64,000 nucleotides of DNA from an uncultured Erysipelotrichaceae bacterium (GCA_902786245.1 CADABS010000001.1:1-64000); one strand, 5' to 3'. Shown: positions 26,813 to 35,640, numbered from the stretch's first letter. The notes: generated by a model not told the origin, from the sequence alone. Made by a program: numbers and translations.

Positions 26813-27493
26813 TTACAAAAACAAAATAATAATCAGATTATACATTGCATGGGCAAGCATCGATGTCAGGACGGATCCGGTCTTCTCCATAGCCCAGCAC
26901 AGCATGAACCCGCAGCTTCCGTATTCAAAAATATACAGCAGATTGATCCAGTTGCCGGCATAGACGGTCGCCAGCAGATGCACACCGCCGAACAGCAGTG
27001 CACTCACCGCTGCCCCGGCCGCAAAGCCGAAGCGGTTGCGCAGCGGCTGAAAGACGCATCCCCGGAACAGCATCTCCTCCATGAACGGTGCAAATACAGC
27101 CGCACTGAAGATAAACGCCGGCCGGTCCAGCTGCTCGATCATGTCATTTGTCACCTGGTTCTCCGCTTCGCTCATGCCGAACAGCGCAAAGACAAACGCC
27201 CCGAGCGCTGCCGAGATCAGAAACATGATTGCTACGCAGCGGATGGCAGTGAATATGTTCTCACCCTGCCGGGCTCTGAAGCGCTCTGTATTCTGCATCA
27301 GCCAGCCGAAACACAGCAGCACCGTCAGGACGATCATGAACGCTTCCGCCAGTTCCATCGACAGAAGATATGCCTGCATTCCGAATTCCGGATAGATCAC
27401 GGATGAAAACAGAGCCGGCAGTGCCGTCTGATAGATCACAAAATAGGAAACCGCAAGCAGCACGATCTGATGGATGCGCAGCGGTTTATGCAT
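26813..27493 (-). CDS. CPBP-family intramembrane metalloprotease
   Basis: A 226-residue membrane protein with about seven hydrophobic segments and the CPBP (Abi/Rce1-like) motifs: FMEEMLFRGCVFQPL with EExxxR (about 143-157), FGGVHLLA, and HAMYN near the C-terminus. The family includes prenyl-protein proteases and bacteriocin-immunity proteins; the substrate here is unknown. It overlaps the mnmA end by 8 bases. Confidence 0.88.
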   Translation of the reverse strand: MHKPLRIHQIVLLAVSYFVIYQTALPALFSSVIYPEFGMQAYLLSMELAEAFMIVLTVLLCFGWLMQNTERFRARQGENIFTAIRCVAIMFLISAALGAFVFALFGMSEAENQVTNDMIEQLDRPAFIFSAAVFAPFMEEMLFRGCVFQPLRNRFGFAAGAAVSALLFGGVHLLATVYAGNWINLLYIFEYGSCGFMLCWAMEKTGSVLTSMLAHAMYNLIIILFL

Positions 27494-28625
27494 GAACCAT
27501 TCCTTCGATCTTTTCCATCAGATCTTCGCCGTTTTTGAATACCTGATCGATCTTGCCGCCGCCGATGACGGTATCGCCGTCATACAGCACCGCTTCCTGC
27601 CCCGGTGTCACCGAGCGGATCGTCTGGGGATATTCCAGCAGGACCGTATTTTCATCGATCATGGATGCCTTTACATCCTGATCAGGCTGGCGGTAGCGCA
27701 GCTTGGCATGCAGATCCATCGGCATCGTTCTGTCCGCAAGACGGTTGAAACCGGTCACGATACAGGCATCGGAATAGAGAAGATCCTGCTTTTCATGCGG
27801 TACGACATACAGTTCATTGGTCACGACATTCTTGCCGGCTGCGTAGAACGGTCCGATCCCGCCGATATCCAGTCCTTTTCGCTGCCCGACCGTATAGTAC
27901 AGAACACCCTGATGGGTTCCGACTTCTTTTCCGTTTGTCACATCGATGATCTTTCCCGGCTTCATCGGCAGATAATTCGAAAGAAACTGCCGGAAATTCC
28001 GTTCGCCGATAAAGCAGATCCCGGTCGAATCCTTCTTGTCTGCGATGGCCAGATGCAGATCCTGGGCGATCTGCCGTACCCGCGGCTTGTCGATTTCACC
28101 AAGCGGAAAAACGACATGATCCAGTACTTCCCGGCGGATCTCGGCAAGGAAATAGGACTGGTCTTTGTTGCGGTCATCCGCTTTCATCAGGACCGCCTGC
28201 CCGTTTTCCGTTCCGTTTTTCGCATAATGTCCGGTCGCGACCGTATCGAAGCCTTTCGATGCCGCGAATTTCATGAAACTGTCGAATTTGATATAGCGGT
28301 TGCACAGTATATCCGGATTCGGCGTCCGTCCGCGCTTATATTCGCGCAGGAATTCTTCAAATACATCATCCCAGTATTCTTTGATGAAATCGATCCGCAG
28401 CAGTTCCAGTCCCAGCGATCTGGCTGCCGCCAGTGCATCGCTGTAATCCGCTTCCTGGGGACAGACCGGATCATTCAGTGTCGGATTCCCGTTGAAATCA
28501 TCATTTGCCAGAGAATCCCAATTGCGCATAAAAGCGCAGGTGACATCATATCCCTGCTCTTTCAGCAGATATGCAGCGACGGCACTGTCCACACCGCCGG
28601 ATAATCCTACAAGCATTCTTTTCAT
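27486..28625 (-). CDS. mnmA: tRNA-specific 2-thiouridylase MnmA
   Basis: A 379-residue enzyme that thiolates uridine 34 of Glu, Gln and Lys tRNAs. The PP-loop LVGLSGGVDSAVAAYLL is at residues 4-20. The two catalytic cysteines are in NPDILCNRY and STGICFIGER. The ATG at 28625 has GGAG only three bases upstream and a TATAAT (28633-28638) ending seven bases upstream, so the transcript may be nearly leaderless. It follows the Spx terminator. Confidence 0.97.
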   Translation of the reverse strand: MKRMLVGLSGGVDSAVAAYLLKEQGYDVTCAFMRNWDSLANDDFNGNPTLNDPVCPQEADYSDALAAARSLGLELLRIDFIKEYWDDVFEEFLREYKRGRTPNPDILCNRYIKFDSFMKFAASKGFDTVATGHYAKNGTENGQAVLMKADDRNKDQSYFLAEIRREVLDHVVFPLGEIDKPRVRQIAQDLHLAIADKKDSTGICFIGERNFRQFLSNYLPMKPGKIIDVTNGKEVGTHQGVLYYTVGQRKGLDIGGIGPFYAAGKNVVTNELYVVPHEKQDLLYSDACIVTGFNRLADRTMPMDLHAKLRYRQPDQDVKASMIDENTVLLEYPQTIRSVTPGQEAVLYDGDTVIGGGKIDQVFKNGEDLMEKIEGMVHA

Positions 28626-28632
28626 GTACTCC

Positions 28633-28638
28633 ATTATA
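28633..28638 (-). promoter_or_regulatory. Candidate -10 box of mnmA
   Basis: TATAAT on the minus strand, seven bases upstream of the mnmA start and just beyond the terminator of the preceding gene. Confidence 0.45.
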
Positions 28639-28644
28639 CACAAG

Positions 28645-28669
28645 AAATAAAAAACAGGCATTGCCTGTT
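28645..28669 (-). terminator. Terminator of the Spx-family gene
   Basis: Stem AACAGGCA/TGCCTGTT (28653-28669) followed on the minus strand by six T. It overlaps the last stop codon of the Spx-like gene. Confidence 0.88.
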
Positions 28670-29105
28670 ATGAGCCTGCCGGCGTTCTTACCGTTCCGCA
28701 GGCATTGAAATTCGGACATTCCGATGTACAGTTCTTTTCGGCGATCCGGCGCAGATCATGCGGTTCGAATATGCCGATTTCCTCTTCATCGTAGCCGACC
28801 TGGAAATTCGTCTCATTAAGAATGATCGGACGCTTCAGAACACTGGGATTCTGCTTGATGAACTGAATCAGCTGATCGGTCGACATGTCATCGATACTGA
28901 TTCCGCTCTCCTGGAGTACCTTGGAACGCTTGGAAATAATATCATCGCTGCCGTTTTCACTGCGCATCAGAAGATGTTTGATCTCATTGTCATTGAGCAG
29001 CGTCTTGAAAATATTCTTCTCGATAAACGGAAGGTTTTTCTCTTTCAGCCATACCTTGACTTTCCGGCAGCTTGCACATCCCGGCGATGTATAAATAACG
29101 ATCAT
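28668..29105 (-). CDS. Spx/ArsC-family thiol regulator with Cys-rich tail
   Basis: A 145-residue thioredoxin-fold protein. MIVIYTSPGCASCRKVKVWL has the redox CxxC of Spx, and the core RSKVLQESGISIDDMSTDQL and RPIILNETNFQVGYDEEEI agree with Spx, the RNA polymerase-binding stress regulator. A C-terminal addition contains three cysteines (NCTSECPNFNAC) in the last 25 residues, not seen in classical Spx. GGAGG precedes the ATG at 29105. It is divergent from the trpS leader. Confidence 0.88.
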   Translation of the reverse strand: MIVIYTSPGCASCRKVKVWLKEKNLPFIEKNIFKTLLNDNEIKHLLMRSENGSDDIISKRSKVLQESGISIDDMSTDQLIQFIKQNPSVLKRPIILNETNFQVGYDEEEIGIFEPHDLRRIAEKNCTSECPNFNACGTVRTPAGS

Positions 29106-29156
29106 GGATACCTCCGGAAACATTATAGCATGACCGCTTTGCGCAAAAACAATCAG

Positions 29157-29185
29157 TTGAAACACTTTGTTTTTCATGATTAAAT
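29157..29185 (+). promoter_or_regulatory. Candidate trpS promoter
   Basis: TTGAAA (29157-29162) and TTAAAT (29180-29185), 17 bases apart, upstream of the T-box leader. Confidence 0.55.
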
Positions 29186-29189
29186 GATA

Positions 29190-29410
29190 ATGCTGTGAGC
29201 GGGTGCATGTTCCGTGAATTCCCTGTACAGAAAGACAGCGGCCGATGAAAGCTGTCCATATGAAACGGAACGCTGGAGCCCGGGAGCGCGATCAGATGAT
29301 CCGGCCGGCCCGTTATCCCGCTGAGTGATCTGTCATTGCAGATAAGTCGGGTGGTACCGCGCAATCAAGTCCATTGCGTCCCTTCAATTGATGAAGGGAC
29401 TGTTTTAAAT
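29190..29410 (+). promoter_or_regulatory. T-box leader of trpS
   Basis: The T-box core GGGTGGTACCGCG is at 29349-29361. The terminator stem GTCCCTTCA/TGAAGGGAC (29378-29401) is followed by TTTT. A UGG triplet followed by A at 29274-29276 is a good tryptophan specifier candidate. Uncharged tRNA-Trp should favour the antiterminator and trpS expression. Confidence 0.92.
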
Positions 29411-29428
29411 TAAAGGAGATTTAACTAT

Positions 29429-30424
29429 ATGAAAAGAATGTTATCCGGAATCAAGCCTACCGGACAGCTCCATCTTGGCAATTACATCGGTGCCCTGCGC
29501 CATTTTGTAGAGTATCAGGATGAGTATGAAATGTTTGCTTTCATTGCAAATCTGCACTGCATTACCGTTCCTCAGGATCCGAAAGAACTGCAGAAGAATC
29601 TGCGCGACTGCGTCGCTCTGTATCTTGCCTGCGGCCTGGATCCGGCAAAGGCGAACATCTTCCTGCAGACAGATGTACGCGCTCATGCCCAGCTCGGCTA
29701 TATCATGTGCTGCCATACCTATATGGGTGAGCTCAACCGCATGACGCAGTTCAAAGACAAAATGGCCAAGGGAGAGACAAACCTTTCCGGCGGTCTGTAT
29801 ACCTATCCTTCACTGATGGCTGCCGATATTCTTCTCTATGACCCGGATTATGTACCGGTCGGCGAAGACCAGAAGCAGCATGTCGAACTGACCCGCGACC
29901 TCGCGATCCGCATGAACAACCGCTACGGTACTCTGTTCAAGGTTCCCGAACCGCTGGTTGCCAAAGTCGGCGCAAGAATCATGTCCCTCTCGGATCCTTC
30001 CAGAAAGATGTCCAAATCCGATGAGACAAATAAAGGCTGCATCTATCTGCTGGATGATCTCAAGGCTGCCCGCAAGAAGGTCATGTCCGCGGTTACCGAC
30101 AACTGCGCAAGAGTCCATTTCGATCCCGTCAGCCAGCCGGGTATTTCCAACCTGATGCAGATCATGAGTTCTCTTTCCGATGACCGCCCGATGGGAGACA
30201 TCGAAGCCGAATTCGAAGGAAAAGGCTACGGCGACTTCAAACGCTCCGTTGCGGACTGTGTCTGCGGAACACTGGAAAAGATCCAGACCCGCTACCAGGA
30301 AGTACTCGATTCCGGTGAAATCGACGCGGCACTGGAATCCGGCGCTGCCAGAGCATCTGTCATCGCAGACGAAAAACTCGCAGCGGTGCAGAAAGCCATC
30401 GGCATGGAAATCATACTGAAATAA
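29429..30424 (+). CDS. trpS: Tryptophan-tRNA ligase
   Basis: A 331-residue class I synthetase. The first motif MLSGIKPTGQLHLGNYIGAL (residues 4-23) contains the HIGH-like HLGN. KMSKSDETN near residue 192 is the KMSKS loop. The length is normal. AAGGAG lies 10 bases before the ATG. T-box controlled. Confidence 0.97.
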   Translation: MKRMLSGIKPTGQLHLGNYIGALRHFVEYQDEYEMFAFIANLHCITVPQDPKELQKNLRDCVALYLACGLDPAKANIFLQTDVRAHAQLGYIMCCHTYMGELNRMTQFKDKMAKGETNLSGGLYTYPSLMAADILLYDPDYVPVGEDQKQHVELTRDLAIRMNNRYGTLFKVPEPLVAKVGARIMSLSDPSRKMSKSDETNKGCIYLLDDLKAARKKVMSAVTDNCARVHFDPVSQPGISNLMQIMSSLSDDRPMGDIEAEFEGKGYGDFKRSVADCVCGTLEKIQTRYQEVLDSGEIDAALESGAARASVIADEKLAAVQKAIGMEIILK

Positions 30425-30425
30425 C

Positions 30426-30449
30426 GGATGCCCCTTGGCATCCTTTTTT
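30426..30449 (+). terminator. trpS terminator
   Basis: Stem GGATGCC/GGCATCC (30426-30443) followed by six T. Confidence 0.9.
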
Positions 30450-30494
30450 ATACCCTGACTGTGAAAAAACTGCAGTATGCATACCGCAGTGTTC

Positions 30495-30731
30495 TCAGAT
30501 GACAGTGTGTCTTTGGATCTTGCGCTGATGAAGAAGCACGGTGATCCTGGTCACATACTCCTGCGTCGTAATAAAGCCATTCTCATAGAATGTATTCAGC
30601 TTGCGCAGAGATGCATGATCTTCATCGGTGAATTCTTTCTCTATTGCATGCATGATCAGCGATGTCTGTTCATCGCCGGCCTCTTTCTTCATGATTTCTT
30701 CTGCTTTCCGCAGTTCTTTCCCATCATCCAT
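30495..30731 (-). CDS. Small SHOCT-like protein
   Basis: A 78-residue soluble protein. Its C-terminal part LRKLNTFYENGFITTQEYV resembles the SHOCT (short C-terminal) module, a predicted oligomerisation or nucleic-acid-binding helix pair. The N-terminal half is a charged helix. An ATG at 30731 is preferred because GGAAG lies five bases upstream; an in-frame GTG at 30743 would be leaderless relative to TATAAT at 30751-30756. Function unknown. Confidence 0.6.
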   Translation of the reverse strand: MDDGKELRKAEEIMKKEAGDEQTSLIMHAIEKEFTDEDHASLRKLNTFYENGFITTQEYVTRITVLLHQRKIQRHTVI

Positions 30732-30750
30732 ATGTGCTTCCACTGTGTCT

Positions 30751-30756
30751 ATTATA
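30751..30756 (-). promoter_or_regulatory. Candidate -10 box for the SHOCT-like gene
   Basis: TATAAT on the minus strand, 19 bases upstream of the preferred ATG. Confidence 0.4.
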
Positions 30757-30811
30757 TCTTTGTATGCAGTCCGATGATCCCCGGCTTTACAGGAAGCACG
30801 GAATGAAATGC

Positions 30812-30832
30812 AAAAGGACGGAAGTTCCGTCC
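30812..30832 (-). terminator. Terminator after yitT
   Basis: Palindromic stem GGACGGAA/TTCCGTCC (30816-30832) followed on minus by TTTTG. It closes the nine-gene run that starts at the ROK gene. Confidence 0.8.
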
Positions 30833-30833
30833 C

Positions 30834-31709
30834 CTATTCGATCGGTTTCTGGTAGTAATTGCCGATGATTCTTTCCACCGGATTGACTGACATGAATGCT
30901 TTCGGATCCACCTTCAGCACACAGGATTCAACCAGTTTCAGCTGATCATTGTTCAGTGACATCATCAGCAGCGTATGGTTCTGATGGCTGTATGCCCCTT
31001 CGCAGGGAACTATCGTAATGCCATGGCGGATGATATGGAATACCGCTTCACAGATCTCATCCGGCTTATCCGTGACAATATGCAGACGCGAAATCTTATA
31101 GCGCTGGTGCAGTCCGTTGACGACTTCCTTGGAGGCATACTGGAAGATGATCGAATACAGTGCCCGGTTCCAGCCGTACAGGAATCCGGCGCTGATCAGC
31201 ACGGCCGCATTGAGGGCAAATATATAATTCCATGAAGGACGGTGCAGATGCTGGGAGATATCGATGGCGATAAAATCCGTACCGCCGCTGGAGGCGTTGG
31301 CCCGCAGCGACATCCCGACCGCAAATCCGTTGACCAGACCGCCGAAGATCGCAATCAGCAGTGCATCCTGGGTGATCGGCGGCAGATGGATCATGGATGT
31401 GAATACCGAAGTCAATGTGAACCAGGCAGCCGAATACAGAATGAACTTATGGCCGATCCGCCGCCATACGAACAGTGTCGTGATGATGTTCAGCGTAAAA
31501 TAGATGACCGAAAAACTCAGACGGATCTGAAGATAATCCTCCAGCACCATTGACAGCAGCCTTGAGATCCCGGCAAAGCCGCCGGGAAACAGGTTGCCGG
31601 ATTTGACAAACGTATTCATGCCGCAGGAATAGAGCAGCGCCGATACGACGATCAGACAGATATCCGGTATATCTTTTTTTGTAAAATGCACATGCAGCAG
31701 TTTTTCCAT
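30834..31709 (-). CDS. YitT family membrane protein (DUF161/DUF2179)
   Basis: A 291-residue protein with about five N-terminal membrane helices containing GNLFPGGFAGISRL and RANASSGGTDFIA, and a C-terminal soluble DUF2179 domain. Function is unknown in the family. Its start is five bases after the comK-like stop. Confidence 0.9.
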   Translation of the reverse strand: MEKLLHVHFTKKDIPDICLIVVSALLYSCGMNTFVKSGNLFPGGFAGISRLLSMVLEDYLQIRLSFSVIYFTLNIITTLFVWRRIGHKFILYSAAWFTLTSVFTSMIHLPPITQDALLIAIFGGLVNGFAVGMSLRANASSGGTDFIAIDISQHLHRPSWNYIFALNAAVLISAGFLYGWNRALYSIIFQYASKEVVNGLHQRYKISRLHIVTDKPDEICEAVFHIIRHGITIVPCEGAYSHQNHTLLMMSLNNDQLKLVESCVLKVDPKAFMSVNPVERIIGNYYQKPIE

Positions 31710-31714
31710 AGCCG

Positions 31715-32185
31715 TTATTTCCTCAGATAATCCATGACATTTTCCGCAATCGGCAGACCTGTACAGTTCTCATCGATCATGTTCAGAAACCGTTCGCATC
31801 TGCTCATCTGCAGACGGATCGTACGGATATTGCACGGTACTTTCACCTTTGTGCCGGTGATAAATGTCAGGTTGGTATAAAACGTATCGGCAGGTTTCGC
31901 CGACAGAAGATAATTATAGCATATCCACTGGCATAAACGGCTTTTATCGCCGAGTGTCGGAAACCATATTTCCCGGCTGGTTTCCGATACAAGAACGGCA
32001 GGTTTCTGGCGGGCATGAACCATTCTGCAGAATGCCTCTTTTCTGCCCCGTATCGTACTGCCGCACCGTATGCATCTTTCATTTAGAAAAACGAGCGGTT
32101 CAACATCCAGCTCGTGAACAGTACCGCCCGTGTCGATTGCATAGGTTTTGTTTTCGTCCTGTTTCAGAAGTATAAAGCTTTTCAT
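31715..32185 (-). CDS. comK: ComK-family competence transcription factor
   Basis: A 156-residue protein matching the ComK family. Visible family positions are CIRCGSTIRGRKEAF (about 38-52, ComK CxxFGSSxxGRK), KPAVLV, FPTLGD (about 75), CQWI (about 84) and a TFxxGxKV segment (about 105), followed by an Arg-rich end. In Bacillus ComK is the master activator of DNA-uptake genes. comEA and comEC are on this window, so a role in competence is likely but unproven. AGGTGA precedes the ATG at 32185. It is embedded between ridA and yitT rather than alone. Confidence 0.82.
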   Translation of the reverse strand: MKSFILLKQDENKTYAIDTGGTVHELDVEPLVFLNERCIRCGSTIRGRKEAFCRMVHARQKPAVLVSETSREIWFPTLGDKSRLCQWICYNYLLSAKPADTFYTNLTFITGTKVKVPCNIRTIRLQMSRCERFLNMIDENCTGLPIAENVMDYLRK

Positions 32186-32228
32186 TTTATTCACCTGTGC
32201 AGCAGGTATTTCCCGTGCATTCACAGTT

Positions 32229-32633
32229 CTACGAGCAGAGGACTTCCAGTGCTCTTGTATCGATCAGATAGGCATCGGCAGCTACCTTGGCATTGCGCTG
32301 CAGGAAGGAAGCACCGATGATGGAGCGGGCCGGATAAGGCTTATGGAAGATTTCCGCATAGGCTTCATTGACCGCATCAATGCTTGCCGGATCGGTGATA
32401 TACAGCGTCGTCTTGATGATATGCTGTATATCCAGTCCCTCTTCATCAACCAGAATCCGGATATTTCTGAAAATCTGCCGCAGCTGCTCTGCCGGATCAT
32501 CACTGACCAGCCGGCCGGATTCATCAATACCGAACTGCTGGGAGATATAAATGAAATCACCGATCCGCAGCGCCGGTGAAACCGGTTCTTCCACCGCAGC
32601 CAGATGATCTGAACTGATTGTTTCCTGAATCAT
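32229..32633 (-). CDS. ridA: RidA/YjgF family protein
   Basis: A 134-residue trimeric enamine/imine deaminase type. FIYISQQFGIDESGRL and the C-terminal RSIIGASFLQRNAKVAADA match the family; PARSIIG carries the expected Arg. The ATG at 32633 has AAGGAG five bases upstream and is preferred to an in-frame GTG at 32639. It removes reactive intermediates of PLP enzymes, such as those from serine dehydratase. Confidence 0.9.
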   Translation of the reverse strand: MIQETISSDHLAAVEEPVSPALRIGDFIYISQQFGIDESGRLVSDDPAEQLRQIFRNIRILVDEEGLDIQHIIKTTLYITDPASIDAVNEAYAEIFHKPYPARSIIGASFLQRNAKVAADAYLIDTRALEVLCS

Positions 32634-32642
32634 ATGCACTCC

Positions 32643-32840
32643 TTACTCAAAATAAGGTTCATCACCTGTGTCATCAAATTCATCATTCATGTTTTCGTAG
32701 AATGAATAATAGGACTCCTGCCGCATCTTCATCTCTTCATGGTGCCGGCGGTCCTGGATAGAAAAAAGGATATACAGGCCGGATACGGCGCTGATGACCA
32801 ATACAATGAGCGACAGATAATCACTGATATTCTCAAGCAT
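32643..32840 (-). CDS. Small single-pass membrane protein, unknown
   Basis: A 65-residue protein with one hydrophobic segment (YLSLIVLVISAVSGLYILF, about 8-26) and an acidic, aromatic-rich C-terminal half. AAGGAG lies eight bases before the ATG. No family was recognised. It is co-linear with trmL and ridA. Confidence 0.7.
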   Translation of the reverse strand: MLENISDYLSLIVLVISAVSGLYILFSIQDRRHHEEMKMRQESYYSFYENMNDEFDDTGDEPYFE

Positions 32841-32888
32841 AGCCGTTTCTCCTTTTCTTTCTCATTATAGCAAAAGGCATTCAACTGT

Positions 32889-33410
32889 CTATTGCTGTGC
32901 CTTTGAAGCCAGAAAATCCGCTCCTTTAATGGCTTCGGTTCTGGACAGATGCGGATACCCCAGCTGCCGCAGAACTTCATAGGCAATAATTGCGACGGAA
33001 TTGGAAAGATTCAGGCTGCGGGCTTCCGGCACCATCGGAATGCGCATGCATCTCTCCATATGCGCTGCCAGGATATCCTTGGGAATACCCGTGCTTTCCT
33101 TGCCGAAAACCAGATAGATCTCTTCAGCAGGATCTTTGGCAAAATCAAATGTATCCGGGGAACGGTTGCCGTAGCGGGTGACATAATAGAATGATCCCGG
33201 GCATGCCTGCACAAAGGACTGCCAGTCCGGCCAGATCTGATATTCGATTTCGTTCCGGTAGTCCATTCCGGCCCTGCGCAGATGTTTCTCATCCATATAG
33301 AACCCCAGCGGCTCGATCAGATGCAGTTTCATCCCGAATGCCATGCATGTGCGCATGATATTGCCGGTATTCTGCGGTATCTCCGGTTCGTACAGAACGA
33401 TATTAAGCAT
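32889..33410 (-). CDS. trmL: tRNA (cytidine/uridine-34 2'-O)-methyltransferase TrmL
   Basis: A 173-residue SPOUT (trefoil-knot) methyltransferase. LYEPEIPQNTGNIMRTC (residues 6-22), LVFGKESTGIPKDIL and IPMVPEARSLNLSNSVAI are the three family motifs. It methylates the wobble position of tRNA-Leu. It overlaps the DUF1461 gene stop by 8 bases. Confidence 0.95.
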   Translation of the reverse strand: MLNIVLYEPEIPQNTGNIMRTCMAFGMKLHLIEPLGFYMDEKHLRRAGMDYRNEIEYQIWPDWQSFVQACPGSFYYVTRYGNRSPDTFDFAKDPAEEIYLVFGKESTGIPKDILAAHMERCMRIPMVPEARSLNLSNSVAIIAYEVLRQLGYPHLSRTEAIKGADFLASKAQQ

Positions 33411-34095
33411 ACGTGAACCTCTTCTGCAGCCGCTTCAGAACGAATCCTGTCAGCAGAATGAAGGCCGCAAATACCCCGGCGATCAGAATGACCATGTCGA
33501 AGAAAAAGCTCTCCGGGAACATATTGATCATGATCGAGGTATTCGGATTCAGCAGAAACAGGTCATTGTCAAAGAAGATGTAGTGGAACCGCAGCCAGAA
33601 GCTGTTGAAGTCCGCCACTGCGGATACGGCAATGAAAGCAATCAGTATCATCAGCATCATCAGAGCATATTTATAGCCCCGCTGCAGTAAGGCAAAGGAT
33701 CCCGAACGCAGGGAAAGAACAATGCCGGCGATCATCAGAATGCCTGCCGCTGCCATGACGGTGCGCCAGGTCATCGCATTCTGATACAGATTCTTCACAT
33801 CGATCATATGCAGTTTTTCCCGGTTGTCATAGACTTCCCGAAGGCTGCCGTTGACTTCCGCTTCAACGACGATGTCATCCCGCTCATCGCGGATATAGTC
33901 CAGAAGCGTATCGGTCGCATTCATCAGATCGGCATCGCTCATGCCGATTTTCTCTGCCTGGCTGCCTTTTTTATATTCATAGCTGTAGAAAGGACGGCAG
34001 AAGCAGAGCACATCGATCACCGTCAGCATCACTCCCAGCAGTACCAGGATCCAGGCGGCTGCCGATACGGCGGTATAGATCTTATCGGTTTTCAT
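33403..34095 (-). CDS. DUF1461/TIGR01906 family membrane protein
   Basis: A 230-residue protein with an N-terminal helix, a long extracellular loop rich in Asp (MSDADLMNATDTLLDYI), and three further helices. The pattern (LHMIDVKNLYQ, FHYIFFDNDLF, LLNPNTSIMINMFPE) is that of the TIGR01906 family, whose function is unknown. Start 34095 chosen for GGAAG nine bases upstream. It lies inside the run with rdgB and trmL. Confidence 0.8.
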   Translation of the reverse strand: MKTDKIYTAVSAAAWILVLLGVMLTVIDVLCFCRPFYSYEYKKGSQAEKIGMSDADLMNATDTLLDYIRDERDDIVVEAEVNGSLREVYDNREKLHMIDVKNLYQNAMTWRTVMAAAGILMIAGIVLSLRSGSFALLQRGYKYALMMLMILIAFIAVSAVADFNSFWLRFHYIFFDNDLFLLNPNTSIMINMFPESFFFDMVILIAGVFAAFILLTGFVLKRLQKRFTYA

Positions 34096-34669
34096 GGAGC
34101 CATTCTTCCAGTCTGCGGACAGCTTTGCCGCGGTGCGAAATGCCGTTCTTTTCATCCTTTGTCATTTCCGCCATGGTCTTCTGATATGGTTCATACCAGA
34201 TGATCGGATCATAGCCGAATCCGCCGGTTCCCTTCGGTTCCATGGCAATCTGACATTCGACCGTATCTTCAAAGACAACCGGATCTTCGCCCGGTCTTGT
34301 GATGGCGATTGCGCATACATAGCGGCAGGAACGGTCCCTGATTCCTTCCATCCGTTCAAGGATGATCCTGTTTTTTTCTTCATACGGTGTTTCATGGCCC
34401 AGCCATCTGGCACTGTGAATGCCCGGCTCCTTGCCGAATGCATCGATTTCCAGACCGGAATCATCGCTGACGGCCATGATGCCGTAGCGGTCGGTGACGC
34501 TCTGTGCCTTGATCACCGCGTTTTCGGCAAATGTCGTTCCGTCTTCAATGATCTCCGGCATATCTTTAAAATCCGCAAGACTCAGAACCCGGTAGCCTTC
34601 CGGTTCCAGCATTTCCCTGAATTCACGGATCTTTCCTTCATTTGTACTTGCGACTACGATATCTTTCAT
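34082..34669 (-). CDS. rdgB: Inosine/xanthosine triphosphate pyrophosphatase RdgB
   Basis: A 195-residue nucleotide-pool sanitiser acting on ITP, dITP and XTP. Motifs are VASTNEGKIREFREML (residues 5-20), AVSDDSGLEIDAFG, GGFGYDPIIWYEPYQ and KNGISHRGKAVRRL. Start 34669 gives AGAGGGG seven bases upstream. A shorter leader than the ATGs at 34675 and 34690 fits the family. Confidence 0.96.
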   Translation of the reverse strand: MKDIVVASTNEGKIREFREMLEPEGYRVLSLADFKDMPEIIEDGTTFAENAVIKAQSVTDRYGIMAVSDDSGLEIDAFGKEPGIHSARWLGHETPYEEKNRIILERMEGIRDRSCRYVCAIAITRPGEDPVVFEDTVECQIAMEPKGTGGFGYDPIIWYEPYQKTMAEMTKDEKNGISHRGKAVRRLEEWLHENR

Positions 34670-34671
34670 AT

Positions 34672-35640
34672 TCATTCCCCTCTCAGCCATACAGAATACT
34701 CCTCCTGCAGGAAATTATAAATGCTTTTGCGCACATCTTCTGAACCTTGAGATAACCGTCCGCTCCCTCTGACAAGAGGATCGATATAGCGCTTCTTGGC
34801 ATCGGTCCGCACTGCTCCGGGTTCATATGCACTGCAGTGGTATGTGATATGCAGTTCTGTAAAAGCCTTCCAGCGCATGCTGAAAACGCTGTTTTCCAGT
34901 CTGCTGATCACATACGGTTCGTCTTTCCAGAGATCATCCATGCATAGAATGCCTGCTTCGGATGCATCCCTGAGCAGTACCGCCAGCGTCTCCATTGCAA
35001 AGCGGTTGTCATCGCCGGAATAGACTCTTCCACAGCGCACCGCATGCAGGGCAAAGCCTTCTGCAAGTCCAAACGACCTGAAGCCGATCTCCGGCAGACC
35101 CTTTTCGTTTTCGCACAGGACAAGATCCTCCATAACAGCATTGCAGTATTCCTCGGTTTCAAATCCATATCCGATCAGATTCCCGAGAGTATATTCCAGC
35201 CGGTCTGCACAGAGTCCGGGCAGATCATTATCCGCAACCGGATAGGCATGATAATCCAGCACCGCTTCCGGCCTGATTCCGTCTTTTTCCAGCAGAGACA
35301 TGATCTCCGCAGAATCAAGGATCATCGAAGCCGTTCTGCTTTCGGTGGCCTCCTGCTGTATATGATCCCCCTGCATGAAATCGACGACATGGGAGAATGC
35401 AGGTGTAGCAATATCGTGAAACAGTGCAGCCAGGGTCTGTTCCCTGCTTTGGGTAAAATGCCATACGATGACAGCTGTATTGAGGCTGTGGTTATAGCGG
35501 CTGTATGCTCTGGCTGCCGATGAAAAAAGTGGGTATGATGTATAATTCATCCCACAGTTCATATTGATGTGCTGAAGCCTGCGCATTTCCGCTGTATCCA
35601 GATACGGCAGTACAAACGCCGGCAGACATCTATGATTCAC
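34672..35640 (-). CDS. HD-domain phosphohydrolase
   Basis: A 322-residue protein with a GTG start at 35640 (AGAGGAAG nine bases upstream) overlapping the ROK stop by 11 bases. SRYNHSLNTAVIVWHF (about 46-61) and LAALFHDIATPAFSHVVDFM (about 68-87) give the H...HD metal-binding motif of the HD superfamily. Related proteins cleave nucleotides or cyclic dinucleotides; the substrate is unknown. Confidence 0.8.
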   Translation of the reverse strand: MNHRCLPAFVLPYLDTAEMRRLQHINMNCGMNYTSYPLFSSAARAYSRYNHSLNTAVIVWHFTQSREQTLAALFHDIATPAFSHVVDFMQGDHIQQEATESRTASMILDSAEIMSLLEKDGIRPEAVLDYHAYPVADNDLPGLCADRLEYTLGNLIGYGFETEEYCNAVMEDLVLCENEKGLPEIGFRSFGLAEGFALHAVRCGRVYSGDDNRFAMETLAVLLRDASEAGILCMDDLWKDEPYVISRLENSVFSMRWKAFTELHITYHCSAYEPGAVRTDAKKRYIDPLVRGSGRLSQGSEDVRKSIYNFLQEEYSVWLRGE

